From: Lentinula raphanica
Taxonomy: Eukaryota > Basidiomycota > Agaricomycetes > Agaricales > Omphalotaceae
Length of the DNA stretch: 64,000 nucleotides
Direction: 5' to 3'
Assembly (NCBI GenBank): GCA_027919835.1
Contig: JANVFP010000022.1
Coordinates: 868,001 to 932,000 of the forward strand
In this document: in pieces, positions 1 through 11,320 of the stretch
How the letters are laid out: the number at the start of each line of letters is the position of its first letter
How positions within the stretch are numbered: position 1 is the first letter of the stretch
The notes under the pieces: generated by a model
Told to the model about the DNA's origin: nothing
Seen by the model: only the letters and a program-made list of their open reading frames with translations
Databases searched by the model: none
Made by a program: the position numbers and the translations under genes

Positions 1-274
1 CATGAGCGTTGCAGTAGGCTGGATTGTGCGAGGTTGCGTGATTTTTAAACCTGAATAAGTTCTCTAAGTCGAGGTTGGACAATTTCACAGATCGATTTCA
101 GACTGACTACGAGATATCAGTCATACAACAGTTACATTTGACAGTCAATGCTATAGCACAAAATCAAATTCTAGCTTCTACAAAATGAGAAAAGAGCGAC
201 GGAAAGTAGATCCACGGGCTTCTATCGCACGAAGGTCAGGAAGATAGCCCTGGAAGCATGTGCCTTATCATCCT

Positions 275-1950
275 TCACTCAACCTTGGTGGACTTCTTCC
301 CCAAAAAGTACGGGTCGGTAGGGCGGCGAACCGATTTTCCTTGTTTGTCGCGGTAGAAGATCACATCGCCCTCGTCTTCAACAAATTGACAGGAGTTGTA
401 GTTATCCCAGAGCGCCTTGAAGATAGGCGTGTCAGACCAGATGTAATGTTCACCGATGAAGGCCTTGAGATAGTCAGTAGCCTCTGGGCCATGGTAGAAA
501 GGCATTTTCGGGAAGAACTAAACATGCAAATTGAGCTATGGGGCGAAAGCAAAAGTAAGCGGCTTACGTGGTGAATGACATGGAAGTGAGCCACATCGTG
601 GAGGAAGAAGCGTCCTTGCCAGCCAAGGAAAGGTCTGTCGACTGTAGCAGCAGCTCCGCGCTGGAAGTTCCATTCCTTGCCGCGGTAATGAGGCATGATG
701 GGATCCGTGTGGTGAAGATACGTGATCATGATAACTGAAGAAAGTCAAATGGAGGTCAGATGTGCTGGACATTTCACTTACACCAGTGAGTGACGAGGAA
801 CCAAGGAAGACCGTAGTATTTGAAGACATTCGCTCCACCCCAGATTTGGCAGGATTTCCAGACACCCCAGATCATGAACGCGATACCTGCGTTGGAAATC
901 ATGACAATGCCACGCTGACTTTTGGTGAAGAGCACAGAGTTCGCTGGATGACGGTGTAAGCTAGGTGCATTGAAAATTGAAATCAGGACGACTCACGATC
1001 GAAGTGGTTGGTCCATTTGGGATAATGCTTTTGACCAGAGACGTTCCACACTGTATGCAGGTTAGGAAAATCCATAGCGCATACTGGATTTGGACTTACA
1101 CAGATACGCGGGGAAAGCGAGAAGCTGTTGCCTCACGAGCATGTAAAGCGTGAAGATAGGAGTGTCACCGAAGAGCTCGTCCCAGTCGAGAGGCTCCCAC
1201 TGCTCTTTTTCAGGAGGGATTCCAAGATCACTGCGAGTTTTAGGAACATAAACTTCATCTCTTTCCATCGAAGCATGGTTGCTGTGGTGGCGATGGTGCG
1301 AGATTCTCCAGCTGAAGAACGGAGTCCAAAGGAAGGTATGTGTGATCTGGAAAGAGCATGAGCTTAAGCGTAGACTAGTCATCGCAGTAGCGTACGAAGC
1401 CCAAGATATCATTAACCCATTGGTTCTCAGAGAACGCTCCGTGGCCGCACTAAAGTTAGAGGCAGTGGATCAGCAATGATTCTTCATATGAGAATCACGA
1501 TCGTACCTCGTGTCCAATAACCCAAATACCGGTGAAGACCAAGCCTTGGAACCACCAACTAACAACAGATAAACGGAGGCCAAGAACGAGAAGTGTGAAC
1601 TCCACTCACTAAACAGACCAGGAAGCCCATCGTGCGACTTCAGCGCCAATGGGAGAAAACTTCTCAATTACTTCGGCCTTAGCGAAGTATGGATCGATGT
1701 AAGTTGCGGCAGTCCAGAGAGCCGTCGACATGGCTAGATCGCGAGCGAAGTAACGGAGACCTAGAGCGGTATCACGTTTGAACAGGCGAGCAGGAATGGC
1801 ATCCCTGATCTCTTTCAAAGACCTGCGAAAGCGTTTGCAAGGGTTCAGTCTGGTAAAGGGCAAGAAGGTTTACCAGGGCATCGGCTCGAATTGAGGGAGG
1901 TCTGCCTCATTATAATCGTCCTTGACTTGAGGTTTCGTTGCTGCAGACAT
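275..1950 (-). CDS. Delta-12 type fatty acid desaturase (multi-exon)
   Basis: Membrane-bound acyl-lipid desaturase, expected in the ER, that introduces the second double bond (oleate to linoleate). The start at 1950 gives [12 protein letters not shown], and the conserved [16 protein letters not shown] follows the first intron (1823-1873). Further junctions seen: exon 2 1610-1822, exon 3 1507-1558, exon 4 from 1449 down. All three histidine boxes are present: HECGH (split by an intron at 1450-1506), HHRHH near 1290, and HVIHH near 590 just before the last intron. The last exon (about 275-510) carries [15 protein letters not shown] and stops at 275. About nine exons; not every junction was resolved. 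The box pattern fits fungal Delta-12 enzymes, but regioselectivity is inferred. It is divergent from a paralogue at 2729. Confidence 0.93.
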
Positions 1951-2021
1951 TGTTGTGCTACCGTTCTATTGCTGTTTCGAATAGAGCTTGAGCTGAGATC
2001 ATGCTATCCCAAGTCCAGGTA

Positions 2022-2029
2022 TTTATAAA
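2022..2029 (-). promoter_or_regulatory. TATA-like box for the minus-strand desaturase
   Basis: TTTATAAA lies about 72 nt upstream of the ATG at 1950. Position and sequence fit a core promoter; no transcription start is visible from sequence alone. Confidence 0.5.
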
Positions 2030-2652
2030 GGTAGCCCCCGTGGGTCGAATTTCATTGAGCTTTTGGTAGAAAAGAAAGGGATCGGGTTCAGATCTTGCCA
2101 TTGACTTGATGACAACGAAGGACATAACAGTTCTCTTTCAGAAAGTTTTCCGATAACTACGAATTGACTTGATCGGTCTACCTGACAAAACAGATTAACC
2201 GGGCTGTTGTGAATAGTTACAGCAAAATGTTTGACTATCCACTGTAGCCCGATCTGGGACTCGAGCAAAAACGAGTTGGCTTGAATTGCGGGAAGCAAAG
2301 TGGGCTCAGGTAAAACTCTCGAAGCAGGTTCACTATCAAATGTTATCTTCATCGACCCCACGTTAACTAGAGATGTTGAAATTAGGAACCTACCCGGTGC
2401 CGCCGCAAGCAAGACAACTTAGACAAGGCGTGCATCGCCAGAACGGATGCGCTTCAAGAGATCTTCCGAGTATGCCGAGAACACAGGATGGAGGACCAGG
2501 TTAAGAATTGAACCAGGCTCGATTGATAAAGGCAGCACGTGCTTGGGGCATTTTCGATTTTGGCATTTCTTGCAAAGTTCGTATCTGTAGATTCCATATA
2601 CTTTCCACCGATAGTTGTATAAATGTCAACCTCACAAATGGCACAACGCGAT

Positions 2653-2659
2653 TATAAAA
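2653..2659 (+). promoter_or_regulatory. TATA box for the plus-strand desaturase
   Basis: TATAAAA lies about 70 nt upstream of the ATG at 2729. A second TATAAAT-like site sits about 40 nt further upstream, near 2617. Confidence 0.5.
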
Positions 2660-2728
2660 TCAGTGCTTACCAGAGCGCCTCCTCAGTCCAACCTTTCGCC
2701 TCTTCGTGCTGAATTTTGAACTCTGAAC

Positions 2729-4324
2729 ATGCTCTCGCTATTCAAAGACTCTCCTGAATACGAGGCGAGGAAGGCTAGACCTTTCTCTCCGACCAAAGTT
2801 TGTCAACCTCTCTCTAACTGTGTGCATACTAAGTCGTAATATCTCAGGTCACCATTTCTGAAGTACATGCCGTCGTACCCAAGCATCTTTTTCAGAAAAG
2901 CTTCTTCACGGCTTCTTTGTATATCGCACGAGACATCCTCTCTGCGGTCGCTCTTTATAAACTGGGATGGCAGATTGAGCCCCTTGCAGCTAGTCTAGTC
3001 AACGACTATGGTGCCCCTGCGTATGTTGGGACGATCGCTAAGTGGGGAGGCTGGTCCATCTACTGGGTTTGCCAGAGTGTCGTTCTGGCAGGCTGGTGGT
3101 GCATGGCACACGAGGCTGGCCATGGCAATGTTTCGAACAAAAAATGGCTCAACAACCTGACTGGATATCTGCTCCACACTGTAAGCTTACATTGGTCAAT
3201 TGATCGACAGAATAATGATCAAAATGTTATCTCAAGTTTGTTCTTGCCCCGTATTTCGCGTGGAGGTCGACCCATCATTCTCACCACAAGGCCACCGTTT
3301 CTATCGAGCGGGATGAGAATTATGTTCCTCGCACTAGGTCCGACTTCAAACTTCCTGCGGAATCAGTCGCTCGCGCTGTTGATTACCACGAGCTGTTCGA
3401 AGAGACTCCCATCTACACTGTCGCTCGCATGCTTCTCATGCAACTCCTCGGTTGGCAAATTTATCTATGCATGGACACCATGGGCTCCCCAAGACATCCC
3501 AAGGGCACCAACGTGAGCACTACAACATTTTACACAATTACATTCGTTATACTTACGATGTCTGCCTTCTCTAGCACTTCAGTCCGTCTTCCTCTCTGTT
3601 CAAACCTCACGAACGCAACGGAATTATTGCGTCTAATATCGGTTTGACCGTCATGTGCTGCATCTTGTACATGTGGACGCAGACTGTTGGCCTTCCCGCC
3701 TTCCTCAAGCTGTATTTCGTTCCTTACATTGTACTTTTCATCCTTGAAAATGCATGGCTGCCGTAGCTAATGACTGGTCTCTAGCTTTTGAACCACTGGA
3801 TCGTTATGCTCACTTACCTCCACCACTCTGATCCAACTATCCCAATGTACAGAAACCGACAGTGGTCTTACCTTCGTGGGGCTCTTTCGACCGTTGACAG
3901 GCCCCTTCTTGGATGGGCTGGACGTGTGTACTTCCACAACGTTAGCCACGACCATGTATGTTCTGATATCTGCGCCCGTATCAATTCACCTAATATTGCT
4001 TGTCAGATTGCTCACCACTTGTTCTCGAACATCGCTTGGTACAACCAGCCTTACGTCACCGAAGAACTCAAGAAATTGTTGGGAGAGGAATACAACTCTG
4101 ACTCTACCGTGAGTTAAATCACCTTATACGCTCAGGTCCTTTTTGACAACTTCTGTGTTCATCAGAACACCTTCCGAGCTCTCTACCGCACATTCACTCA
4201 GTGCTGCTTCGTAGAAGATGAGGGTGACATTGTTTTCTACAAGAACAAGGACGGAAAAGCTGCCAGGGAGCTTGCCCCCGATGCGCTTGATCGACCCACT
4301 GTCGTTGCCAAGAAAGTAGATTGA
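2729..4324 (+). CDS. Fatty acid desaturase, second paralogue (Delta-12/omega-3 type)
   Basis: Membrane desaturase related to, but clearly diverged from, the gene at 275-1950. The ATG at 2729 opens MLSLFKDSPEYEARKARPF; an intron follows, then VTISEVHAVVPKHLF. Histidine boxes: HEAGH near 3110, HHSHH near 3280, and HDHIAHH split by an intron near 3960-4010. The order and spacing match the membrane desaturase family with four membrane-spanning helices. The C-terminus has CFVEDEGDIVFYKNKDG and ends KKVD at 4324. At least six introns. HEAGH in place of HECGH and the sequence drift suggest a different substrate or position (omega-3 or a bifunctional enzyme), but this cannot be fixed from sequence. 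No disabling change was seen. Confidence 0.9.
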
Positions 4325-5789
4325 GGAATCTTCACTGTTATAGAGAATTACAGAGAAGCCGTTCTTACTTCTCCATATGTGTACGATCCCTCTTCTTTGT
4401 GTATCAGAAGTCATTGTATAGAATTGAATGTTATTGATACTTCACACTTGGAATGTTGATTTTGACGGTGTTGCTCGTCTTTGAATATTCTTTTGTGCGA
4501 GGTGAGGACGAGATGGTTTCAAGAATTTTAGAAATTTCAACCATTGCTATACATTTGTGCTCAAACACTGATGTATGTATAGGCAGTGTTCGTAAACCCT
4601 TGATATGCCCGACTCCCGGGTGCAGATGACAATGAAACCTATCATGCAAGCCCAGATCGAACGACTTCGCATTTGAGAAATGGTGTCGGCGATGCTGTGG
4701 AGAAATAGGAGAAACCTTGAGAATATTGTAATCAGTGCATCCTTTGATAGTGGGTAAGTGGGCAGAAAAAAAAGTTGGGAGATGAATATTCTGAGAGGGG
4801 ACGGGAGCCCAATGGCGTCCAGTGAAGGTTGCATCATCCTGAGTTAGGCATAGAGGCTTCGAAGCAGCTCGTCAAAGCAGACTTAGACTGAAAGACTATT
4901 CGAGCAGATTCGAACGGAGATAAGAAATCAACGACGTAGCCCCCTGACAGTGGATGAGGATAAAGGCTGATGAAAGAGAGACAAGGCCAGATAGCTCGAG
5001 ATACTCTTGACAATTGACATCTCTGTTGAAACATAACCCAACGGCCAGCGACATGTGGACAGCAAACTCGGAAAAATTGCAGACCACGATAGTAACAGAG
5101 ATATTTGCTTCTAACGCAGAAAAGATCTGTATTTCTCAAACAAGAGACTTATGTTAGAGAAGAGAAAGCATCAATAAACGGTATACTCTGGTCCAAAGAC
5201 GCCATACCCAGTATGAACTTCGTCTGCGGAATTTTTATCAGTGATACAATCGTCGTGTGTTTTCGTAGGGAGTATCGGCGGCATGTGAACGAGAAGCGAA
5301 CTAGAGTTCATTTTACTTAGCTGCGAAACGCGGATCGAGGCAGTGAAGGCCACGATAACTGATGAGTTGGTTCGGGCCCTAGGTATCAAGAAGATTCATT
5401 GTTTAATCATGAGCTGACATGAATGGTGCCACTCGTGTTTAGCTGGTTCCGAGCAACCCTTGAATATGATTAAAGGATGAATGAAGCAAGAAGTCTCGCG
5501 CGTGTACGCACTGACGAAACGACAACACCAGAAAGCAAAAGGTCTTGCTCAAATCTGGGCGTGACTTGATCATTGACGAATGTTCTGACTTCATCAGTTC
5601 ATACTTAAGCAATCATAGGCCCACACGAACGTTGCTTTACTGTCGGGAACGAAGACAGTAAAGGTTGTGGTCAGGTGCATGCTTCTAAGATGACCAAAGA
5701 CATTTGCTTAAAGGAACGATGTTCTTTTGCCAGGTACAAACGTACGAATGATGAATCTAGAGAAAAACGGATCGGAAGGTGTAGTGAGA
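4325..5789. other. Intergenic interval with no recognised gene
   Basis: Between the convergent 3' ends of the second desaturase and the gene at 5790-7037. Only short, overlapping, compositionally random frames occur on both strands; none shows splice-linked coding continuity. It should hold the two 3' UTRs. No repeat or mobile-element end was recognised here. Confidence 0.5.
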
Positions 5790-7037
5790 TCAAGGCAATG
5801 CGGTCGCCGTCAACGAGGGCGACTTCTGATTGGCCTTGACATGTCCTGCGGCCTTTCGCCATTGCCTGAGCCAGGCGATCTTCTCGAACCCTTCACTCCT
5901 CCCCAGATTAACTTCTAACTTTCTCAGACACCATTTCAGCCAAGTTTTCTCCTTCTCCACAGCGGCCAAACCTTGCCTGGCCTTCTTCTGCCTCTCCGGA
6001 AATTGAGGTGTAAGAGCACGTGTACGGGCATGTGGAGATACGGAAAAGGAGGTCGGGTTGGTGGATGACATGAGTGCATGAAGAGATTGAATGAGTGCGT
6101 TGAGCACTTCTTTCGATGCCTGGACATTGTTTTTGGTATGAATAGTTGAAGGCGAGTTTGGTTGAATACTTCCGACGAGTGCTCTACATACCAGCCCCAG
6201 ACTAACGAGATCTTTGGCTATCGGAGTCAGGTTGTAGACTCTATACAACGCAACTGCAGTCATGACATCTTCCAAGGAATGCTTCAGATGGAGAGCGTGA
6301 AGAAGATGTCGAGCGGCTGGTAGGGAAAGTGGGACTTGGTATTTTGCGTGGTTCGAAAACATGTCCAGAGCGAGTTTCGCACATGACAATGATTCAGCGC
6401 GGCCTAAAAAGCCATGAGAGAAGCCATACGAATACTGACACGGTCATTCACTCACTGACGACCAATTCACCCCACTTTTCTTCCAAACCCCCTTTGCCTA
6501 GCTGATGTCGCGTCATATCCTTCCATTTTGGGACCAGAGCAAGGACTTTTCCGAGTTCCTCTTCATTTTGTGCGAGGTCCACGAGGTGTACATAAATAGA
6601 GTTCCTCAAAGGAGGGACTTTTTGTCGATCCTTCGCTTCCATATTTGTCTGTGCCAGTACACGTTCGTATAGATCATCGAAGCGTTTATGTCGTGTAACC
6701 GAGTCAAGGTGCTTGCTGGGTATGGTCTGTTTAGATTTAACAGAAGCAGTGCTTCCGACTGCAGTGTTGGCAGAAGGAGCAGGACCATCAGAGGACAACA
6801 AATCTTCCGCAGGTTCGTCAGAGAACAAGTCTTCGATTTCCACTTTCGAGGGCCTTTTCTTCCATGCTGGAAAAGAATAACCCTCAGGAGGGCTGCATAG
6901 TATGACGGATGCGTGTATAGCACCCACCTATTGGGGAAGAGTGTATGGACCTCCTTATGATATTTGCATGCCTTGGAAATCTGAAAAGACAGTGACGGAC
7001 GCTGGCCATTTGGAACTGTAAACAAGCGCCCAGACAT
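5790..7037 (-). CDS. Conserved unknown protein, alpha-helical (PPR-like appearance)
   Basis: Three exons on the minus strand join in frame to 386 aa: 6928-7037, 6456-6892 and 5790-6403. The first intron would be only 35 nt (6893-6927) yet keeps the frame; the second (6404-6455) is a normal 52 nt. The N-terminus is basic (MSGRLFTVPNGQRPSLSFQ) and could be a mitochondrial presequence. The middle has acidic and low-complexity parts, then long amphipathic helices such as RFDDLYERVLAQ and KVLALVPKWKDM that resemble pentatricopeptide-type helical repeats. The C-terminus is basic. I do not recognise the family with certainty; a mitochondrial RNA-related or ribosome-associated role is only a guess. 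Its start lies 107 nt from the divergent gene at 7145. Confidence 0.6.
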
Positions 7038-7144
7038 TTTTCAAGAGGTTATGGCAAACCGTGAGAATATTCTGCTGTTCATACTCTCTTCTATGTTTTG
7101 CAAGCCATCGCGCTCTTAGCTCTACATCCTAAAAGACTATTTCA

Positions 7145-8577
7145 ATGTCCACGACTTTACATGATCAACAACGTCCAACTCGGAGAACGAATACGACCTC
7201 TTTTCCATCATCAGTCAATTCGCACACAGCCCTCATAGCGAAACGTAACTCCACTTCCTTCGTCGATTCATCTCTCGAACACGCTCACTGTGTCAAAGAT
7301 ACCGTCATCAAGACAAACTCTTCCCTGCCCCCAGGTACTAGTGACCAACCAGCACCACAACTGCACGATCTCATCCGAAGAGTGGTCAAAGCACTTGAAG
7401 GGCTCACTGGCGCACATTGGGATATGGAAATATTTGGACTGGAGATAAACGAAGAGGACGAGAATGATAGCGAGAGAGAAATGGAAGATACTTCGCGTGA
7501 CAGATCAATCATCACCTCGAAAGGGTCAGAGAGGGACGAAGAGTCCGAAGTGGCCAAAGCATTGCTTCTAAATGGCAATGGCGAAGCGCGAGTTGCCAAG
7601 GCTAAGAGCAAGGTGGATTGGGAAGTCCCACGTAAACTGTTACATTCCTCGATTGGTGAGTCCGTGTATTCTTGGCGTTTCACCAATCCCGCTGAGGGTC
7701 ACTGTTTTGGAAGGTTTCCTTACGGTTTATCTATACCTGTCCCGCGGGGACGCCAAGATTGTCGTTTACACGCTCTGGTCTGCGCTTTGCGTGATCGCAC
7801 CCGCAGATTATATTCGCCTCAAATACCCTTCGTTTGCCCGCGTTTATGAACGCCATCTAGGATTCCTCATGCGAGAAAGTGAAAGGACTACCACAAATGG
7901 TGTTATATGGTACATAATCGGTGTGAACTTCGCATTGACGTTCTATCCCCTGGATGTCGCTACAGTATCAATCTTGATGTGAGTTTTCACGCAACAAAGC
8001 CGTTGATTCAAGCATTTATGCATTATGTTGCTGTTTAGTCTTTCCTGGGCAGACACGGCAGCATCCACCATAGGAAGACTTTGGGCTGGTCACTGGGGTT
8101 TGTATACGCCTCGCTTACCCTCCCGCCTGTCTCTTCTACCCTTCCTCCCTGGCCAGCTCAAACACTGCCTGACGCTTCCGTTGGCACCCAGGAAATCGCT
8201 TGCCGGTTTTATCGCTGCTTCATTTACAGGTGCCTGTATTGCGCTGGGATTCTGGGGCCGGGTGGCACCAGTACCGTTACGCGTAGAGCGAGGCGACGTG
8301 TCGTGGCTTTGGGACGAGGGTATTGTAGGGTCGGGAGGGTTCAGTGGTTGGCTGGGCTTGGGCGTGATAACCATATTCGCTAGCGTAGTGAGCGGAGTTG
8401 CTGAGGCATTGGGTAATCGTGTCATCACTTCATCTCGACCGTCATGCTAACTCTTTGACTACTATAGACCTTGGATCCCTCGATGACAACCTCACTCTTC
8501 CGATTATCTCTGGTGGATGCCTGTGGGCATTCCTCAAGGTTCTTGGTTTAGTTTCACGCATTTGGATCAACACTTGA
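7145..8577 (+). CDS. DGK1: CTP-dependent diacylglycerol kinase, DGK1-like
   Basis: Four exons (7145-7655, 7714-7978, 8039-8412, 8468-8577) join in frame to 419 aa. Residues 1-150 are polar and low-complexity with an acidic run (EINEEDENDSERE), typical of the variable cytosolic N-terminus. The conserved part begins WEVPRKLLHSSIGF and continues through several hydrophobic membrane segments, LSWADTAASTIGRLWG, the strongly conserved SLAGFIAAS and, in the last exon, LTLPIISGGCLW. These motifs define the yeast Dgk1/CTP transferase family, which phosphorylates diacylglycerol to phosphatidate with CTP at the ER/nuclear membrane and thereby opposes Pah1 lipin. With the two desaturases upstream, three of the first four genes act in lipid metabolism, which may be coincidence. 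Confidence 0.88.
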
Positions 8578-9010
8578 CTGTATGGACCACCTTCGCCAAC
8601 TGATTATATCCTTTCTCAAGATGGATACGCTGTGGCTTTTGATCTATCATACATCATTTTATTTGGTCACAGTGTTCGTCATACCAGTCTCCTGGATTCC
8701 TGTTTAGAACTTCACTAGATGATACTCTGCAGTCCTCTCTCTCATTCATACCTCCTCATCGGGATTTCTAATAATTGTGTGTCAGCATACTTGTACTTCC
8801 AACTTGTATAGGTCGTCTTGCTTGCAAATCGCGTAATGACTTTTAGATTAATTTTTATCGATATCATCCAACCAAGAAGTATAATTGGTCAAGATATCCG
8901 AGCCTTCCTCCCATCGGAAAAGATTGGGACTGCCTGAAATGTTGGATTATCGAGGTCACAGTTACGATTCATACAGCATGCATGATACATAGGTACATAA
9001 TCCTACTGGT
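8578..9010. other. Convergent 3' intergenic spacer
   Basis: 433 nt between the ends of the DGK1-like and eS17 genes. It is AT-rich, without coding continuity or a recognisable repeat, and probably carries both 3' UTRs and polyadenylation signals. Confidence 0.5.
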
Positions 9011-9701
9011 TCATGACCGTGCAGCACCAGGCACGTTACGGCGCTCCCGTCTTGGACCGCGTTCTGGTGCGAGGATGATGGGAGCAACGACACTGACAGG
9101 AATGGAGTCGAAGTTGAGGGCAGTGAGCAAAGCCTGTTATTGCAGAAGAATCTTAGTTCTCGCGTGACCAAAGATTCCGCAAACACTCACTTTTGTCTCT
9201 GGGTCGACTTCGAGACCAGCAACAGATGTGTCAAGAGCAGAGACTTCAGGAACGTAATTGTCTTTTCGCTCCCTCTCCTCTTCTTGAAGCTTGAATGAAA
9301 TTCCGGGCACCGGACCCTTTTGGATACGCTTCATAAGATGGGTGGTGAAGCCAGAGATTTTGTTGCGGAGACGCTTGGAAGGGACTACAGCCTGTACAAA
9401 GGAGAGGACTATAGATAATCGCTAGCATCAAGTTATACAGGGACGCACGACTTCATCGATGATTCGCTTGTTAGTGTGGAAATCGAGCGTGAGACGTGGG
9501 TAGCTGCGAGCGTGATTAGTTCAACTCTGTCATGCAAGATCCACCTTCAACGCACTATTTCTCAATCAGAACCCTTGAGGCCCTCTTTGTTGTTTTCGTT
9601 CTAACGCGACCCTATTTGCAGATAACAACGAAGACAACCAGAGAAGGAGATCATGAGTTTCACGTTCAATATTCCAGCAGACTTATAACAGCACATACCA
9701 T
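9011..9701 (-). CDS. RPS17: 40S ribosomal protein eS17
   Basis: Small-subunit ribosomal protein of the 40S beak region. Five exons join in frame to 145 aa: 9699-9701 (the ATG alone), 9556-9611, 9449-9503, 9191-9391 and 9011-9133. Diagnostic eS17 blocks are [73 protein letters not shown] and EVSALD. The C-terminus is rich in Arg, Gly and Pro ([15 protein letters not shown]) and varies between lineages. An intron directly after the start codon, phase 0, leaves the first coding exon as only three bases. The length fits fungal eS17 (136 aa in yeast). The gene is divergent from uS8 at 10124. Confidence 0.97.
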
Positions 9702-10123
9702 GTTCTCCTTTTATTCTTGAGGCTGTCGACGGCACTGGCAACGGTTTTGAAGATATACCAACTTGAAAGTTGAGCACAGTGTTCAATTGTGGGAACTCAA
9801 GACGTGATAGCTGTATAGTTCTTCTCACGTGACTTCGCACTGAAGATTTTGAGCGTTTCTTTCGCTGCTTGACTCCAACTTGACTCTTCACCTTACCTCA
9901 AGACCGACAAAAAGGTACTTGCTCGTTGTACCTCCTCACGGAATGAAGTGTCTCTCTACGGTTATGCGCTCCTCAAATTCCATTATATATTCTCAACTTC
10001 CTCAACCCGTTTGACTCGCGCTTTCCGTAGTGCGACACTCATTCTGGGTCCAATATGAAACTCACCCACCTTGGACTGTAGACCATACTTGATCGACTCG
10101 AAAACTTATCCTCGTCTTTCAAA
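9702..10123. promoter_or_regulatory. Bidirectional promoter between eS17 and uS8 genes
   Basis: 422 nt between the start codons of two divergent ribosomal protein genes. Coordinated transcription from a shared nucleosome-free region is the natural inference. The half near 10124 has pyrimidine-rich stretches, common in ribosomal protein promoters. No specific factor site was identified. Confidence 0.55.
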
Positions 10124-10903
10124 ATGGTCCGAGTTTCTGTGCTTGTGAGTATATCTTCGTCCGTCTTCGTATATGAGATAAAGATTCATGGTCTTTTTAG
10201 AACGATTGCCTGAACAACATAGTCAATGCCGAACGCCGTGGCAAGCGTCAAGTGCTCATCCGCCCTTCTTCAAAGGTCGTAGTCAAATTCCTGAGCGTCA
10301 TGCAGAGACATGGTAAGAAAAATCATCATTGTCGCTTTACCAACTTTCCCCTTCTTTCGCCCCGAAGTGATAACTACGATCGACGAGGTCTCGCTTCCAC
10401 CTCTCCCTCGTTTTAACGCTTCGATATAATAATACGCTCCGCCCTACTCAAACCATACAACGTGTCTTTTATCTATTTCAAGAAGATGCGTTCACAGTAG
10501 GTCGACAACTCATGCGTCTTTCCTCCTTCTCTCTTATATACATTCCTTATTCACAGTACTTATTCTCTCGAATGTTTAGGTTATATTGGCGAATTCGAAA
10601 TCATCGATGACCATCGTGCTGGCAAGATTGTCATTCAACTCAATGGCCGCTTGAACAAGACAGGTGTCATCTCTCCTCGTTTCAATGTTCAGGTCAACCA
10701 AATCGAATCCTGGGTCAACTTGCTGTTGCCCTCTCGTGGTTTTGGTATCATCATATTGGTGTGTTTGCCGATAATACTGATAGAGATAACACTAACTTCT
10801 CTCGCTTGTTTTCCATTTTTAGACAACTTCATCTGGGATTCTGGATCACGAAGAGGCTCGTCGCAAGAATGTAGGAGGTAAAATTCTGGGCTATGTCTAC
10901 TAG
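10124..10903 (+). CDS. RPS22: 40S ribosomal protein uS8 (S22/S15a)
   Basis: Small-subunit protein that binds the central domain of 18S rRNA. Four exons (10124-10144, 10201-10312, 10580-10758, 10823-10903) join in frame to exactly 130 aa, the invariant eukaryotic length. Sequence blocks [67 protein letters not shown] and the C-terminal GGKILGYVY are diagnostic. Introns 1 and 3 are 56 and 64 nt, but intron 2 is 267 nt, unusually long for this locus and possibly hosting a small RNA (see findings). This is the last clear host gene before the transposon-rich zone. Confidence 0.97.
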
Positions 10904-11320
10904 CTGTAGTGTCTGCATCTCATGTATGTGTCTGGGTTGCTATCCATCAGATTATGATAGTCAATAGTAGTTTCATTACTAGTGTTTTTGTCAGTCGAGT
11001 TGACTCGAGTTGAGGATTGGACTCAAATTGGGAAATCCGGTTTGCTGAGAGGTCAAGTTCATCAAAGCTTGAGTTCATCCTGAGTCACCCGCCAATTGTG
11101 TGTCAGTCACAGTAAGTCACAGTATGTGCAATGATTTTGTAGCAGTACTCTGATGTACCTGCTGACCATGTGTCAAATATGAACTCTAGCATTTCATTGG
11201 GATTCCCTTCAGCAGCTTGTTGAATAACTCCAGCTTGGACTCTACCTAATATCTGTTGCTTGTCAGCTACTACTAGTCTTTAAATTCTATTTTCTACACA
11301 TAATCAACAATTTTATTGCA
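10904..11320. other. Transition zone, no gene recognised
   Basis: 3' flank of uS8 passing into repeat-rich DNA. It contains short imperfect repeats of GTCAGTCACAGTAAG type near 11100 and GAGTTGACTCGAGTTGAG near 10995, but no gene or element boundary that I can define. Confidence 0.4.

Larger units (their letters stand above)
1951..2728. promoter_or_regulatory. Shared divergent promoter region of two desaturase genes
   Basis: This 778-nt stretch separates the start codons of the two head-to-head desaturases and holds no supported gene. Each side has a TATA-like motif at a sensible distance from its start codon (listed separately). A head-to-head layout makes shared regulation possible, for example by temperature or lipid state, but no specific operator was recognised. 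Confidence 0.6.

Noticed and set aside
4431..5389. Short frames of 60-101 aa between the desaturase and the 5790 gene
   Set aside because: Overlapping on both strands, no splice-linked continuation, no recognisable motif.
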